Counted from the stretch's first letter, positions 18,636-27,260 are shown. The stretch: DNA of 64,000 nt from JBBSDP01 sp963754335 (GCA_963754335.1 CAVWFQ010000010.1:1488001-1552000), one strand, 5' to 3'. Translations and numbers: made by a program. Notes: generated by a model not told the origin, from the letters alone.

Positions 18636-20348
18636 ATGAAGAAGGTCTGCGCCATTCTTGCGGGAGCCTGGATCTTCGCCGACGGCGCGGTTCGTCTGTT
18701 TGCGGGACAAGGCACTGCGGTGATTGGAGATCCGACCCACGGAGCCGTGCTGCCGGAAGCGCTTACCAACATCTATCAGCGCGGCGCGCGAGACATCACC
18801 ATTGCGCCGGGAACGTATCGCATTCCCAAAATCGGCAAGGATGCAATTGTATTGAATGACTGGACCAACACGGTCATTCATGCTCGTCAGGTCACCCTCA
18901 TTTTTGAGGAGCTTTCGAAAACGCCGATTACCCTCAACCGCTGTGATCATGTCACTTTGGAAGGCTCCACGCTGCGGTTTTCCGAACCTTCGTTCACCCA
19001 GGGACGGATCGTGGCCGTTGGCCACGATGATCGCGGAAAATATTTTGATTGGCAGATTGACGCGGGATATCCGATCTTCGATGCCGGAAAAAGCTGCTTT
19101 GATGTGATGGATCACGCCACCCGTCTCCTGAAATCCGGGACCGGCGACATGGGATGCGAGAAAGCCGAACCCCTTGGAAGAGATTGCTTCCGGCTACGGG
19201 GACTCAATGGCTCGCCGGGTTCAGCCGCGGTGGACGACTGGCTCTTTACGCGACGCCCGGACGGCGGCGGCCCGATTGTTCACCTTGACCGGTGCGGCCA
19301 TTGCACACTGAGGGAAATCACACTGGAGAATGCCGGATTCGCGGCATTTTTCGAGACCGGCGGCGAGGGTGGGCATCATTACGTCGATTGTCGAGTTGCC
19401 CCCGGCCCCAAGCCGCCCGGCGCTTCCGAGCAGCAGCTGGTCGGGTGCGGCGCCGACGGTTTTCATTCCGCCGGCACGACAAACGGCCCCACGATCGAAC
19501 GCTGTGCCTGGGAAGGGGTGCTCCATGACGATTGCATTGCCATCCATGGCGCCCTTCAGCAGGTCGTCCGCGCCGAAGGCAGGAAGCTGATTCTGGTCAA
19601 AGGGAACCAGGCCGGGTTTGCCGTCGGAGAACCGGTCCGAATTTCCAGCCGGAATGGATATTTTGACGAGTTTACCGCCACAAACCTGCGCGTGCTGGAG
19701 AATGAGGGCGGCCTTCTGGAACTCACGCTCGACCGGGAATCTGCCGCGCCCCCGGAGGCGAAAGCGTCGAATCCCCGGCACAATGGAGCCGGCTTCAAAA
19801 TCCTCCACTGCAAGCTGGGAAACTGCCGCTCGCGCGGAATTCTGGTCAAAGCGGATAACGGTTTGATCGAAAACTGCGATATCAGCGGCTGCGGAATGTC
19901 GGCCATCAGCATCGGCCCCGAGTATGACTGGGGAGAGGCGGATTATTCCAGGAACGTGACGCTCAGGGGAAACACCCTCCGAAACAATGTGCTGAACGGC
20001 AGCGATGCCGGAACGATCCGTCTGCATGGCGACGGGGCGGTTGGCAACAGCAAGATCACTCTTGCCAATAATTTCTTCGACCGAAACTATGGCCGGATCA
20101 CCATCGCAGTGGAGGACGCCGACGGGGTGCAGATTGACGACAATCGCTTTATCGCCTCGTCAATTCCCCTTCCAGAAGCAAAAAGCAGAACGATTCTGGA
20201 TCTCAAAACCTCAAAAAACATCAACCTTCGGAACAATAAGGTCGAGAATCTTGCCGAGGGAGACACCCTCGTGAGCGTCGGCAAAAATGTTAATGCCATC
20301 GCCGGCAACGATCCCAGCGGCATCAGTCCGGTTGCTCCGTCGAAGTGA
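18636..20348 (+). CDS. Secreted right-handed parallel beta-helix repeat protein
   Basis: 570 residues from ATG 18636, with an N-terminal signal-like segment ('MKKVCAILAGAWIFADGA') ending near 'LFAGQG'. The body is a NosD/pectate-lyase-like beta-helix: repeated short strands ending in Asn or Gly, such as 'VTLRGNTLRNNVLNGSDAG', 'KITLANNFFDRNYGRI', 'VQIDDNRFIASS' and 'NINLRNNKVENL'. The middle 'GCGADGFHSAGTTNGPTIERCAWEG' with 'HDDCIAIHG' resembles the Asp-bearing turns of polysaccharide lyases and GH28-type enzymes, so carbohydrate cleavage is possible but not proven. Its last 10 codons plus stop are duplicated just downstream. Confidence 0.8.
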   Translation: MKKVCAILAGAWIFADGAVRLFAGQGTAVIGDPTHGAVLPEALTNIYQRGARDITIAPGTYRIPKIGKDAIVLNDWTNTVIHARQVTLIFEELSKTPITLNRCDHVTLEGSTLRFSEPSFTQGRIVAVGHDDRGKYFDWQIDAGYPIFDAGKSCFDVMDHATRLLKSGTGDMGCEKAEPLGRDCFRLRGLNGSPGSAAVDDWLFTRRPDGGGPIVHLDRCGHCTLREITLENAGFAAFFETGGEGGHHYVDCRVAPGPKPPGASEQQLVGCGADGFHSAGTTNGPTIERCAWEGVLHDDCIAIHGALQQVVRAEGRKLILVKGNQAGFAVGEPVRISSRNGYFDEFTATNLRVLENEGGLLELTLDRESAAPPEAKASNPRHNGAGFKILHCKLGNCRSRGILVKADNGLIENCDISGCGMSAISIGPEYDWGEADYSRNVTLRGNTLRNNVLNGSDAGTIRLHGDGAVGNSKITLANNFFDRNYGRITIAVEDADGVQIDDNRFIASSIPLPEAKSRTILDLKTSKNINLRNNKVENLAEGDTLVSVGKNVNAIAGNDPSGISPVAPSK

Positions 20349-20650
20349 AAATCGGGTGTAACTGGCTCTAACTTCCTCTTATCTTTTTCTAAGAAATGTT
20401 GGATGTCCCCTTTTCTTGTTCGATCCCAGCGGCATCAGTCCGGCTGCTCCGTCGAAGTGAAAATCGGGTGTAACTGGCTCTAACGTCCTCTTGTCTTTTT
20501 CTAAGAAATGTTGGATGTCCCCTTTTCTTGTTTCTTGTCTTTTTCTAAGAAATGTTGGATGTCCCCTTTTCTTGCTTTTTTGGATGTCCCCTTTTCTTGC
20601 TTTTCTTGTTTTTGTCCCCGTTTCTTGTTTTGTCCCCTTTTCTTGTTTGC
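20310..20650 (+). repeat. 112-bp tandem duplication of the beta-helix gene 3' end plus degenerate GGATGTCCCC repeats
   Basis: The segment 20310-20421 (end of the beta-helix gene, its stop and following DNA) is repeated at 20422-20533 with a few differences, including its own in-frame stop. After it the word 'GGATGTCCCCTTTTCTTG' recurs with shrinking spacers to about 20650, giving a C/T-rich tract. In total the tract holds about four full copies of that word and some truncated ones. Confidence 0.85.
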
Positions 20651-21212
20651 GTGCGTGCATGGGGCCTTAGACCACGCGGAGCCCGGATGGATCTTGCGAT
20701 GGCGATCCACCCAGTGTTGCCTTCCGAAGGTCGGAAGCCGTCGGCGCTCCGAACCAATACGTTTTCGAGGCTCGATACCCAGCCCGCACGTACTCCTGTC
20801 AACGCTTCGCCGGCGGCCTCGCGGACGCCAACGCATGACTCGGAGCCGGTGTGGCTCGCTAGACCTTCACCGTATGAAACTCTCATTCACAACACCTCAC
20901 CTCACCGGCTTTTGCCGGCGCACCCGACCCCGTATCATTCGCTTGGCGTCATGTTCCGCCGGTTTAAATCGCAGTTGCCCCGCCCAGCCAGTTGAGAAAT
21001 CGGATTTGATGGGACGAGCCCAACCGGTTAGCATTAATCCGACGCTGGGGATAGGGCGGGAATCGGTGGAACTCATCCGTCGGCATATTCTCCGTCGGCT
21101 TCACCTCAGCGCGGCCACCACCGGTCATTGCGTGTTGGGCTAACGGGGCTCGAAAAGTAGCGCCGGTCGTCACGTTCCCGCGACAGATCGACGAACCACT
21201 TTGGAGGTAACG
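20651..21212. other. Non-coding stretch with an attC-like pair of core sites
   Basis: I find no convincing protein gene here. Near its right end GCCCAAC (21018-21024) and GTTGGGC (21134-21140) are inverted, 123 nt apart, followed by TAACGG. This is the pattern of integron attC outer core sites (RYYYAAC and GTTRRRY), with only weakly complementary inner boxes. No integron integrase is visible in the window, so this is a possibility only. Confidence 0.35.
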
Positions 21213-22311
21213 ATGAGCTTGCAAGACGAGATTGACACACAGCGTAAGCAGATCAAAGCGGACGGGTATCCGATTTCCATTGGGGAGCTGGTCAGTATGT
21301 ATAAGGATGGAGACCTCGACATTCACCCGGCATTCCAACGATTTTTCCGATGGGATCCTGAACAGAAATCGCGTTGGATCGAATCAATACTTCTCGGCAT
21401 TCCGACGCCTTCTGTTTTCGTCTCCCAACGAGCCGACGGGGTGTGGGATGTCGTTGATGGGCTTCATGCGCCTTTCGACAATCTTCGAATTCATGGGATT
21501 ACTTCGCGACCGCAAGGACGCTCTCTTAGACCCCCTAACATTGCAGGGTACAAAATATCTGCCGTCGCTTGAGGGAAAACGGTGGGAGGTTGGTTCGGAT
21601 GCCTTGACGGAAGATCAGCGAAGGTTTTTCAAACGTGAGAAGATCGAGGTGAAAATTGTAAAGCGCGAAAGCGATCAGTCCACCAAGTTTGAACTGTTCC
21701 AGAGACTGAACACTGGCGGCTCGTCACTCTCCGATCAAGAGCTGCGAAACTGCATGCTTGTCGGGATCGACGAAACGTTTTACGACTGGATTGAATCGCT
21801 CGCATCGCTGCAAGGATTCATTGAGTGTGTTCCCCTTCCTGACCGGTTAATGAAGGAGCGATTCGATTTGGAACTCGTCCTTAGGTTCATCCTATTCCGC
21901 AATATCGATATTGCGGCGTTTAGGGGAGTACGTAGCTTGGGAGATTTCATTACCGACAACATGTTGTCGTGCGTGAACAACCGCACTTTTGACCGGGTGG
22001 CTGAAGGTGAGGCTTTCGCGACAGTGTTCGCGGCTCTAGCACAGGCGCTTAGCGATGATTCATTCCGAAAATTTGATGAGAAGCAGGAGAGATTCAAAGG
22101 CCCGTTCCTTGTCTCGGCCTTTGAAATTATCGCCATGGGTCTCGGTCATGAATACAAGGGAAAAAAGATTCTGGAGAATCCGAAAGACCTCAAGAAATCG
22201 ATAGTAGACAACATTTGGACGAGCACGGGTTCTGTGGCGACCAAGAGCGGTGAGTCCGCCGTGGCGAGAATTCCTAGAACGCTCGAACTGGGTAGAAAGT
22301 TGTTTGGTTGA
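21213..22311 (+). CDS. DUF262 (ParB/Srx-like) protein, frameshift near 21470
   Basis: About 365 residues. ATG 21213 follows TTGGAGGTAA. DUF262 proteins carry a ParB-like nucleotide-binding or nuclease domain, usually near a 'DGQQR' motif, and occur in restriction and anti-phage modules (GmrSD, BrxU-like). Here 'HPAFQRFFRWDPEQKSRWIESILLG' and 'DVVDG' run into the shift, after which the adjacent frame gives 'RLSTIFEFMGLL' and the long helical remainder ('FELFQRLNTGGSSLSDQELRNC'). The join recreates a DGxxRLST motif, so a sequencing indel is likely. The stop overlaps the start of the HEPN gene (TGATG), implying a coupled pair. Confidence 0.82.
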
Positions 22312-22945
22312 TGTCCGCCGCGTGCGCATTTCGATTGCAGCAAGCGCTCGATCGTGCAATGGCTTGGCGCCGGCGCGAGTTGGTCGCAGCGTATCTTGCC
22401 GCTCCGACTGATCAGATTGGCAGTCGCGTATACCTGCGCCAAGCCCTTCTGCTCCTATACGCACACACGGAAGGGTTTGTAAAGTCAGCGGCAACGTACT
22501 ATATCCGCGTGATCTCTGAGCTCGGCACGCCTACGGAGCGTCTCTGCGAGTGCTTTTAGGGCTCGCGATGAGGCCTGTCGTGGCTCGCGCTACAGGAAGC
22601 GGCGACCTTCGAGCATTGGGCCGAATATTCGTTGATGCGACTGCCATACCACCATCACTTGCGCCGCTTCGACATCAGAATGCGATAAAGACCGGGTCTA
22701 ATCTTACGAGTAAACGTCTCCGTTTAATTCTGAGCTCGATTGGCTTAGATCCTGCGAGATACGCTCTTATCGAGCACGACGTCATCGATCGACTCGTCAA
22801 ATGGCGGAACGGCATCGCTCACGGAGAGGGTATCCCGGTCGATCGTGCAGACTATTCGCTGATGCACCATCAGATCATCGACTTCCTCGACGACATCAAA
22901 GTATACCTTGAAGATTCAGCCGCTTCTGACGCTTACCTTAAATAA
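22311..22945 (+). CDS. HEPN-domain (MAE_28990-like) putative RNase, frameshift near 22550
   Basis: About 210 residues. It starts on the ATG overlapping the DUF262 stop. The N-terminal helices ('RQALLLLYAHTEGFVKSAATYY') and the C-terminal 'VKWRNGIAHGE' carry the HEPN catalytic R-x4-H signature (RNGIAH). The type matches the MAE_28990/MAE_18760-like HEPN group, which is typically encoded beside DUF262. The frame switches near 22550 ('ERLCE' to 'VLLGLAMR'), collinear with the family, so an indel is likely. HEPN proteins are metal-independent RNases used in toxin-antitoxin and abortive-infection systems; here it is probably the effector, with DUF262 as sensor or regulator (inference). Confidence 0.75.
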
Positions 22946-23015
22946 TTTCGGCAAATTCGCACGATCCGCCCCGGCATGGGAAATGGAACGTGGCCAGGGA
23001 AATTAACGATCGTCC

Positions 23016-23070
23016 GAGCAGTTGAACGAAGAATCCGGTAGACCATGCCTGACCCCCGTCCGGTTAAGGA
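23016..23070. repeat. 55-bp diverged copy of the lipoprotein start region (17616-17670)
   Basis: Positions 23016-23070 match 17616-17670 in order and length, with about eight differences. They include the reversed start codon, Shine-Dalgarno region and the 'CCGTCCGGTTAAGG' leader of the lipoprotein gene. No coding continuation is visible on either side, so this is a detached fragment. Confidence 0.75.
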
Positions 23071-23230
23071 CAGAAGGCGCGCGTGCAGTTTAAACGCAGG
23101 GAGATCTTGTTACGGTCGATTGCTGTCGAATTCGACGGTGGGGAGCTTGTTTACCGTTTTCTTTGACCGAAAGGCCTGCTCGGTTCGGTCAGCTGCAATA
23201 CAAGGCGCGGCAGTCGGGGAATCTGGCAGC

Positions 23231-23950
23231 GATTCAACGCAAAGTTCACGCCCGTACCGCATCGGCTGAACTGGCTCCGACGAGCTCTCGCGCCGACATG
23301 TGGTAGCGGAACGATATGCGTGGAGCATCTAATCATCGGATAAAATACTTGAAAACATCGAGGATTAGGCGAGTTCGCCTTGGCCAAGCACGGCGTGGTC
23401 GACGCCTACATTGATGATCGCCCCGCCGCCAAGCTGGGAAAATCCAAGATCGCTCTCGGACCGGAGACGAGAACCGACACCGACCGCCGCGGACTTCCGC
23501 GACCATAATTGTCGATATTTCACAGCTTTTCCGTGGTTTTAGCGAAATACCGAGCAACTGTGAAAGCGATTCAATGCAAAGTTCACGCCCGTACCCCATC
23601 GGCTGAACTGGCTCCGACGAGCTCTCGCGCCGACATGTGGTAGCGGAACGATATGCGTGGAGCATCTAATCATCGGATAAAATACTTGAAACCATCGAGG
23701 ATTAGGCGAGTTCGCCTTGGCCAAGCACGGCGTGGTCGACGCCTACATTGATGATCGCCCCGCCGCCAAGCTGGGACAATCCAAGATCGCTCTCGGACCG
23801 GAGACGAGAACCGACACCGACCGCCGCGGACTTCCGCGACCATAATTGTCGATATTTCACAGCTTTTCCGTGGTTTTAGCGAAATACCGAGCAACTGTGA
23901 AAGCGATTCAATGCAAAGTTCACGCCCGTACTGCATTGGTTGAACTGGTG
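23231..23950. repeat. 337-bp tandem repeat, two copies plus a partial third
   Basis: Copy 1 is 23231-23567, copy 2 is 23568-23904, and the third copy begins at 23905 and diverges after about 40 bp. The period of 337 is confirmed at several internal landmarks (for example 23341 and 23678). The copies differ at only a handful of sites, so the duplication is recent. Each unit contains a short plus-strand stop-bounded peptide ('AKHGVVDAYIDDRPAAKLG' then to 'GLPRP') that reads like the C-terminal tail of a protein I do not recognise, followed by an AT-richer spacer. Confidence 0.9.
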
Positions 23951-24072
23951 CCAGCATCGCGGCTAACGCGACAATGCCTATACGACTTGTTATCTTCAAT
24001 TAGATCACAAATACATATCCCACAAGTTGTTATAAAAGATGAACTAATGACAAAAAGTATCAACTCTGCTAC

Positions 24073-24100
24073 TTGACTTATCTATCGTGCCTGCTATCAT
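24073..24100 (+). promoter_or_regulatory. Sigma-70-type promoter for the 24133-26356 operon
   Basis: TTGACT (24073-24078), a 16-nt spacer and TATCAT (24095-24100) in a locally AT-rich stretch. The predicted start lies near 24107, about 26 nt before the ATG at 24133. The region upstream (23980-24070) is markedly more AT-rich than the rest of the window. Confidence 0.6.
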
Positions 24101-24132
24101 CCTGTCGCCGGTTGCGACGAGAGGACAGACCG

Positions 24133-24630
24133 ATGCCTAACGAAATACAGGTACGCGTGAACTTTTCTACGGGAGAAGTCGAACTTACCGGTGATGCAGG
24201 TCGAGTTCAGGAGTGGTGGGAGCGATTAGATCCGGACGTCGCAGAATTCCGAAGCCGTTTCGCCGGTCGAGCTTCGGCCGACAATTTGGAACGCGGCTCT
24301 GCAAATCCTGCCCGTGTAACTCGTGAAAAGTCTCTGGCGATTCCCGACGCGTTTGGCGAATTCATCCATCAATTTCCACCGACCCTCACCGACATCGAGC
24401 GCGTTTTGATTGCTGGCTATTTTGCTCAAGCCAGTGACCAGGACAACACCTTCAACACGGGCACGGTGAACGAATTGCTTTTGCAGCAAGGAGTACGCCT
24501 CACTAATCCGTCGAGCAGCATTCGACGGAATGTCGATTCTCGTCGTGTTATCCTTTTAGGCGCGGGCCATTTTCGGGTGTCGCAAGCCGGCGTCGAGCAT
24601 CTAGAGCATCTTAAAGAACGCCAGAGTTAG
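24133..24630 (+). CDS. Unknown protein with probable C-terminal winged-helix domain (system gene 1)
   Basis: 165 residues. ATG 24133 follows GAGAGGA. Residues 1-40 ('IQVRVNFSTGEVELTGDAG', then 'VQEWWERL') resemble a short beta-hairpin/helix N-terminal module. Residues about 75-165 have a winged-helix look: helix 'TDIERVLIAGYFAQ', helix 'TVNELLLQQ', a recognition-like 'NPSSSIRRNVDSRRVI' and a final strand-helix 'GHFRVSQAGVEHLEHL'. The C-terminal half has the same organisation as the C-terminus of the 236-aa protein at 25646, which suggests distant paralogy. First gene of a four-gene unit, 9 bp before the 57-aa gene. No named family recognised. Confidence 0.75.
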   Translation: MPNEIQVRVNFSTGEVELTGDAGRVQEWWERLDPDVAEFRSRFAGRASADNLERGSANPARVTREKSLAIPDAFGEFIHQFPPTLTDIERVLIAGYFAQASDQDNTFNTGTVNELLLQQGVRLTNPSSSIRRNVDSRRVILLGAGHFRVSQAGVEHLEHLKERQS

Positions 24631-24639
24631 GAGGTGGTG

Positions 24640-24813
24640 ATGAGTATTGTTGCATTGGAGTTTGCGAATGGTTTCGTCGCGTTTCGAAGCCACGATCTTT
24701 TAGAAAGCGCCCGGCACCGAATGACCGTATCCACATTCGTCACCCGCCAGTTGACGAATTCGGACTTTCATTACACTCAATATCCGGTTACCCGGACTGC
24801 GGAGGACAAATGA
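24640..24813 (+). CDS. 57-residue small protein in the HEPN-like operon
   Basis: I found this gene by translating the gap between its neighbours. ATG 24640 has an excellent ribosome site (GGAGGTGG, 3-9 nt upstream), and its stop overlaps the next start as ATGA. The peptide opens 'MSIVALEFANGFVAFRSH', is mixed alpha/beta and soluble, and has no Cys. Tight coupling on both sides argues it is translated. It could be an antitoxin, inhibitor or assembly factor for the 262-aa protein (inference). No family recognised. Confidence 0.65.
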   Translation: MSIVALEFANGFVAFRSHDLLESARHRMTVSTFVTRQLTNSDFHYTQYPVTRTAEDK

Positions 24814-25598
24814 GCGATCCAGTAGCGGCGTTAGCTTCGGTTCCTGCGGGCCTACGTCAGCCGCTTTTGGAGAAATACCGCGAAATCTCTACAAACTTCC
24901 TCGAACGGCGATGGACACCGGCAGAACTAGAGGGCGGAAAACTTGCCGAGATAATTTTTACAATCGTTGAGGGTCGTCTGAGCGGCGCTTATGCCCTTGC
25001 TCCGCACAAGCCTGAAAATTTTGCCCGCGCATGCCGTGCAATCGAGAACTTGCCAGCAGATGCCGCACGCCCGGATGATCACAGCATCCGCATTCTGGTT
25101 CCACGCATGTTGGTTGCGCTTTACGACATCAGGAATAATCGGAGCGTTGGGCATATCGGCGGTGACGTGGATCCAAATGAGGCTGACGCCACGGTCGTTC
25201 ATTCAATTTCTAGCTGGCTCGTGTCGGAACTTGTTCGCATCTACCATGGGCTTCCCATCGACGCGGCACAGAAAGTTGTGGAGGCGTTGGTCGAGCGAAA
25301 AGTTCCACTCGTATGGGAGATCGGCGGAAAAAAGCGAGTCCTGAATCCGGCGATCGACAAGAATAAACAGACGCTTCTCTTGCTCTACTCGGAACCGGGT
25401 TGGGTCATGGAACGTGATCTCCAGTTTTGGGTTGAGTACGGTGAAGCATGCAAGTTCCGTCGCCGCATATTAGAACCATTGCATAAGGAACGACTGCTTG
25501 AATACGAACCGGCTGCCGCGCGAGTTCAAATCTCGCCCCGGGGGGCAATCGAAGTCGAAAGTCAGTTGCTGCCGTCACTCCGATTAATGTGGAACTGA
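24810..25598 (+). CDS. HEPN-like helical protein with C-terminal winged helix (system gene 3)
   Basis: 262 residues. The start overlaps the preceding stop (ATGA) and has GGAGG 5 nt upstream. Residues about 20-160 are helical and contain R108-N109-N110-R111-S112-V113-G114-H115, an R-N-x5-H (Rx6H) pattern matching the active-site signature of HEPN RNases; 'ARPDDHSIRILVPRM' precedes it. Residues about 178-262 look like a winged-helix domain ('NKQTLLLLYSEPG', 'RRRILEPLHKERLLEYE', 'ARVQISPRGAIEVES'). A HEPN nuclease fused to a DNA-binding or interaction domain would suit a defence or toxin-antitoxin effector. No exact named family is known to me; the HEPN call rests on the motif and helicity only. 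Confidence 0.7.
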   Translation: MSDPVAALASVPAGLRQPLLEKYREISTNFLERRWTPAELEGGKLAEIIFTIVEGRLSGAYALAPHKPENFARACRAIENLPADAARPDDHSIRILVPRMLVALYDIRNNRSVGHIGGDVDPNEADATVVHSISSWLVSELVRIYHGLPIDAAQKVVEALVERKVPLVWEIGGKKRVLNPAIDKNKQTLLLLYSEPGWVMERDLQFWVEYGEACKFRRRILEPLHKERLLEYEPAAARVQISPRGAIEVESQLLPSLRLMWN

Positions 25599-25645
25599 AG
25601 GGATCCCAATAGGCAAAATAGCTGCCGAACGGAAAGGAGCAAACT

Positions 25646-26356
25646 ATGAATTCGCTTAAACCGAATAGTTGCCCGGTCATCGCCGAGATTTACAAACAGC
25701 ATAGGGAGCGAGGCGATTGCGGCGATGTCGCTGCCGCGTTGCTTACGGTTGCCGACGCAATCAGCCAGTTGCCGAATTGCCTGAAATCTACGCTCGCGAC
25801 TGTATTGGCGGCTCCGCTATCGGACGGCGTTGGAAATCCGGCGATCAAAGGTCACGTAATCGGGCGCGTGGATTTGCCGGTGACTGCTGGTCCTTCGCCA
25901 AATGCCCATGGCCGCTTGAAGACGGACGTAACCGCCGCTCACCCCCGAAATGCCGGCGCTACAAACGGGCAACGCGTTCCTCGCGTTCGCGGCGATCGGA
26001 ATCGCGCCGACTTGCAAGTTTTGGACGACTTCTTGCCGCCTGAAGAGGCGAACCATCTATCAAAATTTCTTCATTCGGCGGGTATCGAACTCGAAGGACG
26101 CACGAAGATGCAGGAACTACTGACCGTCGTTGTTTATTATATAGCGACGATTCGGAAGACGACCTGCAGCCACAATCACATCCATACCGTCCTCAAGAGG
26201 TTCGGAGTGAAGACGCCCAACGACCTAGGCGCACGACTGCGCGACGTGAACCGGCGGAGAGGCTACCTGAATGCCAATGATCCAAAGGATATCCAACTGA
26301 CAATGAAGGGCGAGGCATGGATGAAGATCAAGCTGGCGAGCACAACGCCTTCATGA
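25646..26356 (+). CDS. Unknown protein with probable C-terminal winged helix (system gene 4)
   Basis: 236 residues. ATG 25646 follows AAAGGAGC. Residues 1-60 are helical, 60-125 are low-complexity and rich in Arg/Gly/Pro (a likely flexible linker), and residues about 128-236 form a compact domain: 'LPPEEANHLSKFLHS', 'MQELLTVVVYYIAT', 'NHIHTVLKRFGVKTPNDLG', 'ARLRDVNRRRGYLN' and a last strand-helix 'IQLTMKGEAWMKI'. That order mirrors the C-terminal domain of gene 1 at 24133. It is the last gene of the unit, 47 bp after the HEPN-like gene. No function known. Confidence 0.7.
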   Translation: MNSLKPNSCPVIAEIYKQHRERGDCGDVAAALLTVADAISQLPNCLKSTLATVLAAPLSDGVGNPAIKGHVIGRVDLPVTAGPSPNAHGRLKTDVTAAHPRNAGATNGQRVPRVRGDRNRADLQVLDDFLPPEEANHLSKFLHSAGIELEGRTKMQELLTVVVYYIATIRKTTCSHNHIHTVLKRFGVKTPNDLGARLRDVNRRRGYLNANDPKDIQLTMKGEAWMKIKLASTTPS

Positions 26357-27260
26357 CCGGCCGGTGTGGCGGGGTCGCGGACGGTGACGGGGTCGGGGAC
26401 GGCGGAACGGGGTCGGAATCCGATTTGAAATGACCGAACTCACCGCGCGTTCTGCAGAGATCGGATCGGATATCTTCTTTCGGCCCGCGTTCGATCCTCA
26501 GAATCAGGTCGCCGGCACGCTGCTCACTTAAATGCGAAGTTCGAGATTGATGCGTATTCCCTAGTGTCGGATTTCGCTACCCGGGCTTTGGCATCGGGAG
26601 GAGCGTTGCAAACGCCAGCGGATACGCGACCTTCTTCTTCCGACATTGTGGTTTGTCCGCTGAAGTTGCCGGCCGTGCGCTGCTGGCTGGTTCGCACATC
26701 CGCAGCGATACAAGATCGACGATCGCTGCTGGCGCCGCGCCGCATAGATATTCCTATTTCGATTTTTGAACAGCAATATTTTGTTGTCACTGTGCATCGC
26801 ATTTGAATTCTGCACAGTTTTGCACAGTGACTCCCCGCTGGCGCTGCGGGAACGAGGATTTTGGGCGAAGTGGAATTCCCAACATTGACCCCTGGGGGGT
26901 TTCTTCGGGTGCACGGCGGATTCGGTGGCATTGAATTGACGTGGCACGGCTTTTTAAGCCGTGACCGCGGTACTCCGCGGTGATCGACAGTACGCTGTCG
27001 ATGAACGCGAGACCGCAGCCTTCTTCTGCGGCGGTGCAAAGAACGCTTCGCTCTTGCTGTTTTGCCCGGAGTACCGGCCAACGTGCGGGGGTACCCGCAC
27101 ACATGGGTTGAAAACCCGTGCCACGACACAAACCGCCGAATCTGCCATGCGCCCGATTTCTTCGGATGTGCAAGCGGCGTGTTTGTTCGGCGGGGACGTG
27201 GGCCTTATGATGAGGAACTCTCCCGATTTGAGACTGAAAACAAGGATGTAACGGAACCGC
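26357..27260. other. Intergenic region with five short palindromes
   Basis: No gene is supportable. Hairpins lie at 26945-26963 (CACGGC/GCCGTG arms), 26965-26980, 26985-27000, 27083-27100 and 27102-27120 (ATGGGTT/AACCCGT core). Near 26380-26415 a 'GGGGTCGG' word repeats. This is probably the right boundary zone of the accessory segment, ending at lepA. Confidence 0.65.

Noticed and set aside
23231..23950. CRISPR array
   Set aside because: Repeat unit is 337 bp with no short repeat/spacer alternation.
23333..23999. Two similar minus-strand open frames of about 110 aa
   Set aside because: They are simply the two copies of the tandem repeat read on the same strand; no ribosome site and Arg/Ser-rich shadow composition.
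26524..27129. 201-aa minus-strand open frame
   Set aside because: Crosses several palindromes and has no coherent domain pattern.
21141..27260. Integron cassette array
   Set aside because: Only one attC-like pair is present and none follows the genes at 22945, 24630, 25598 or 26356.
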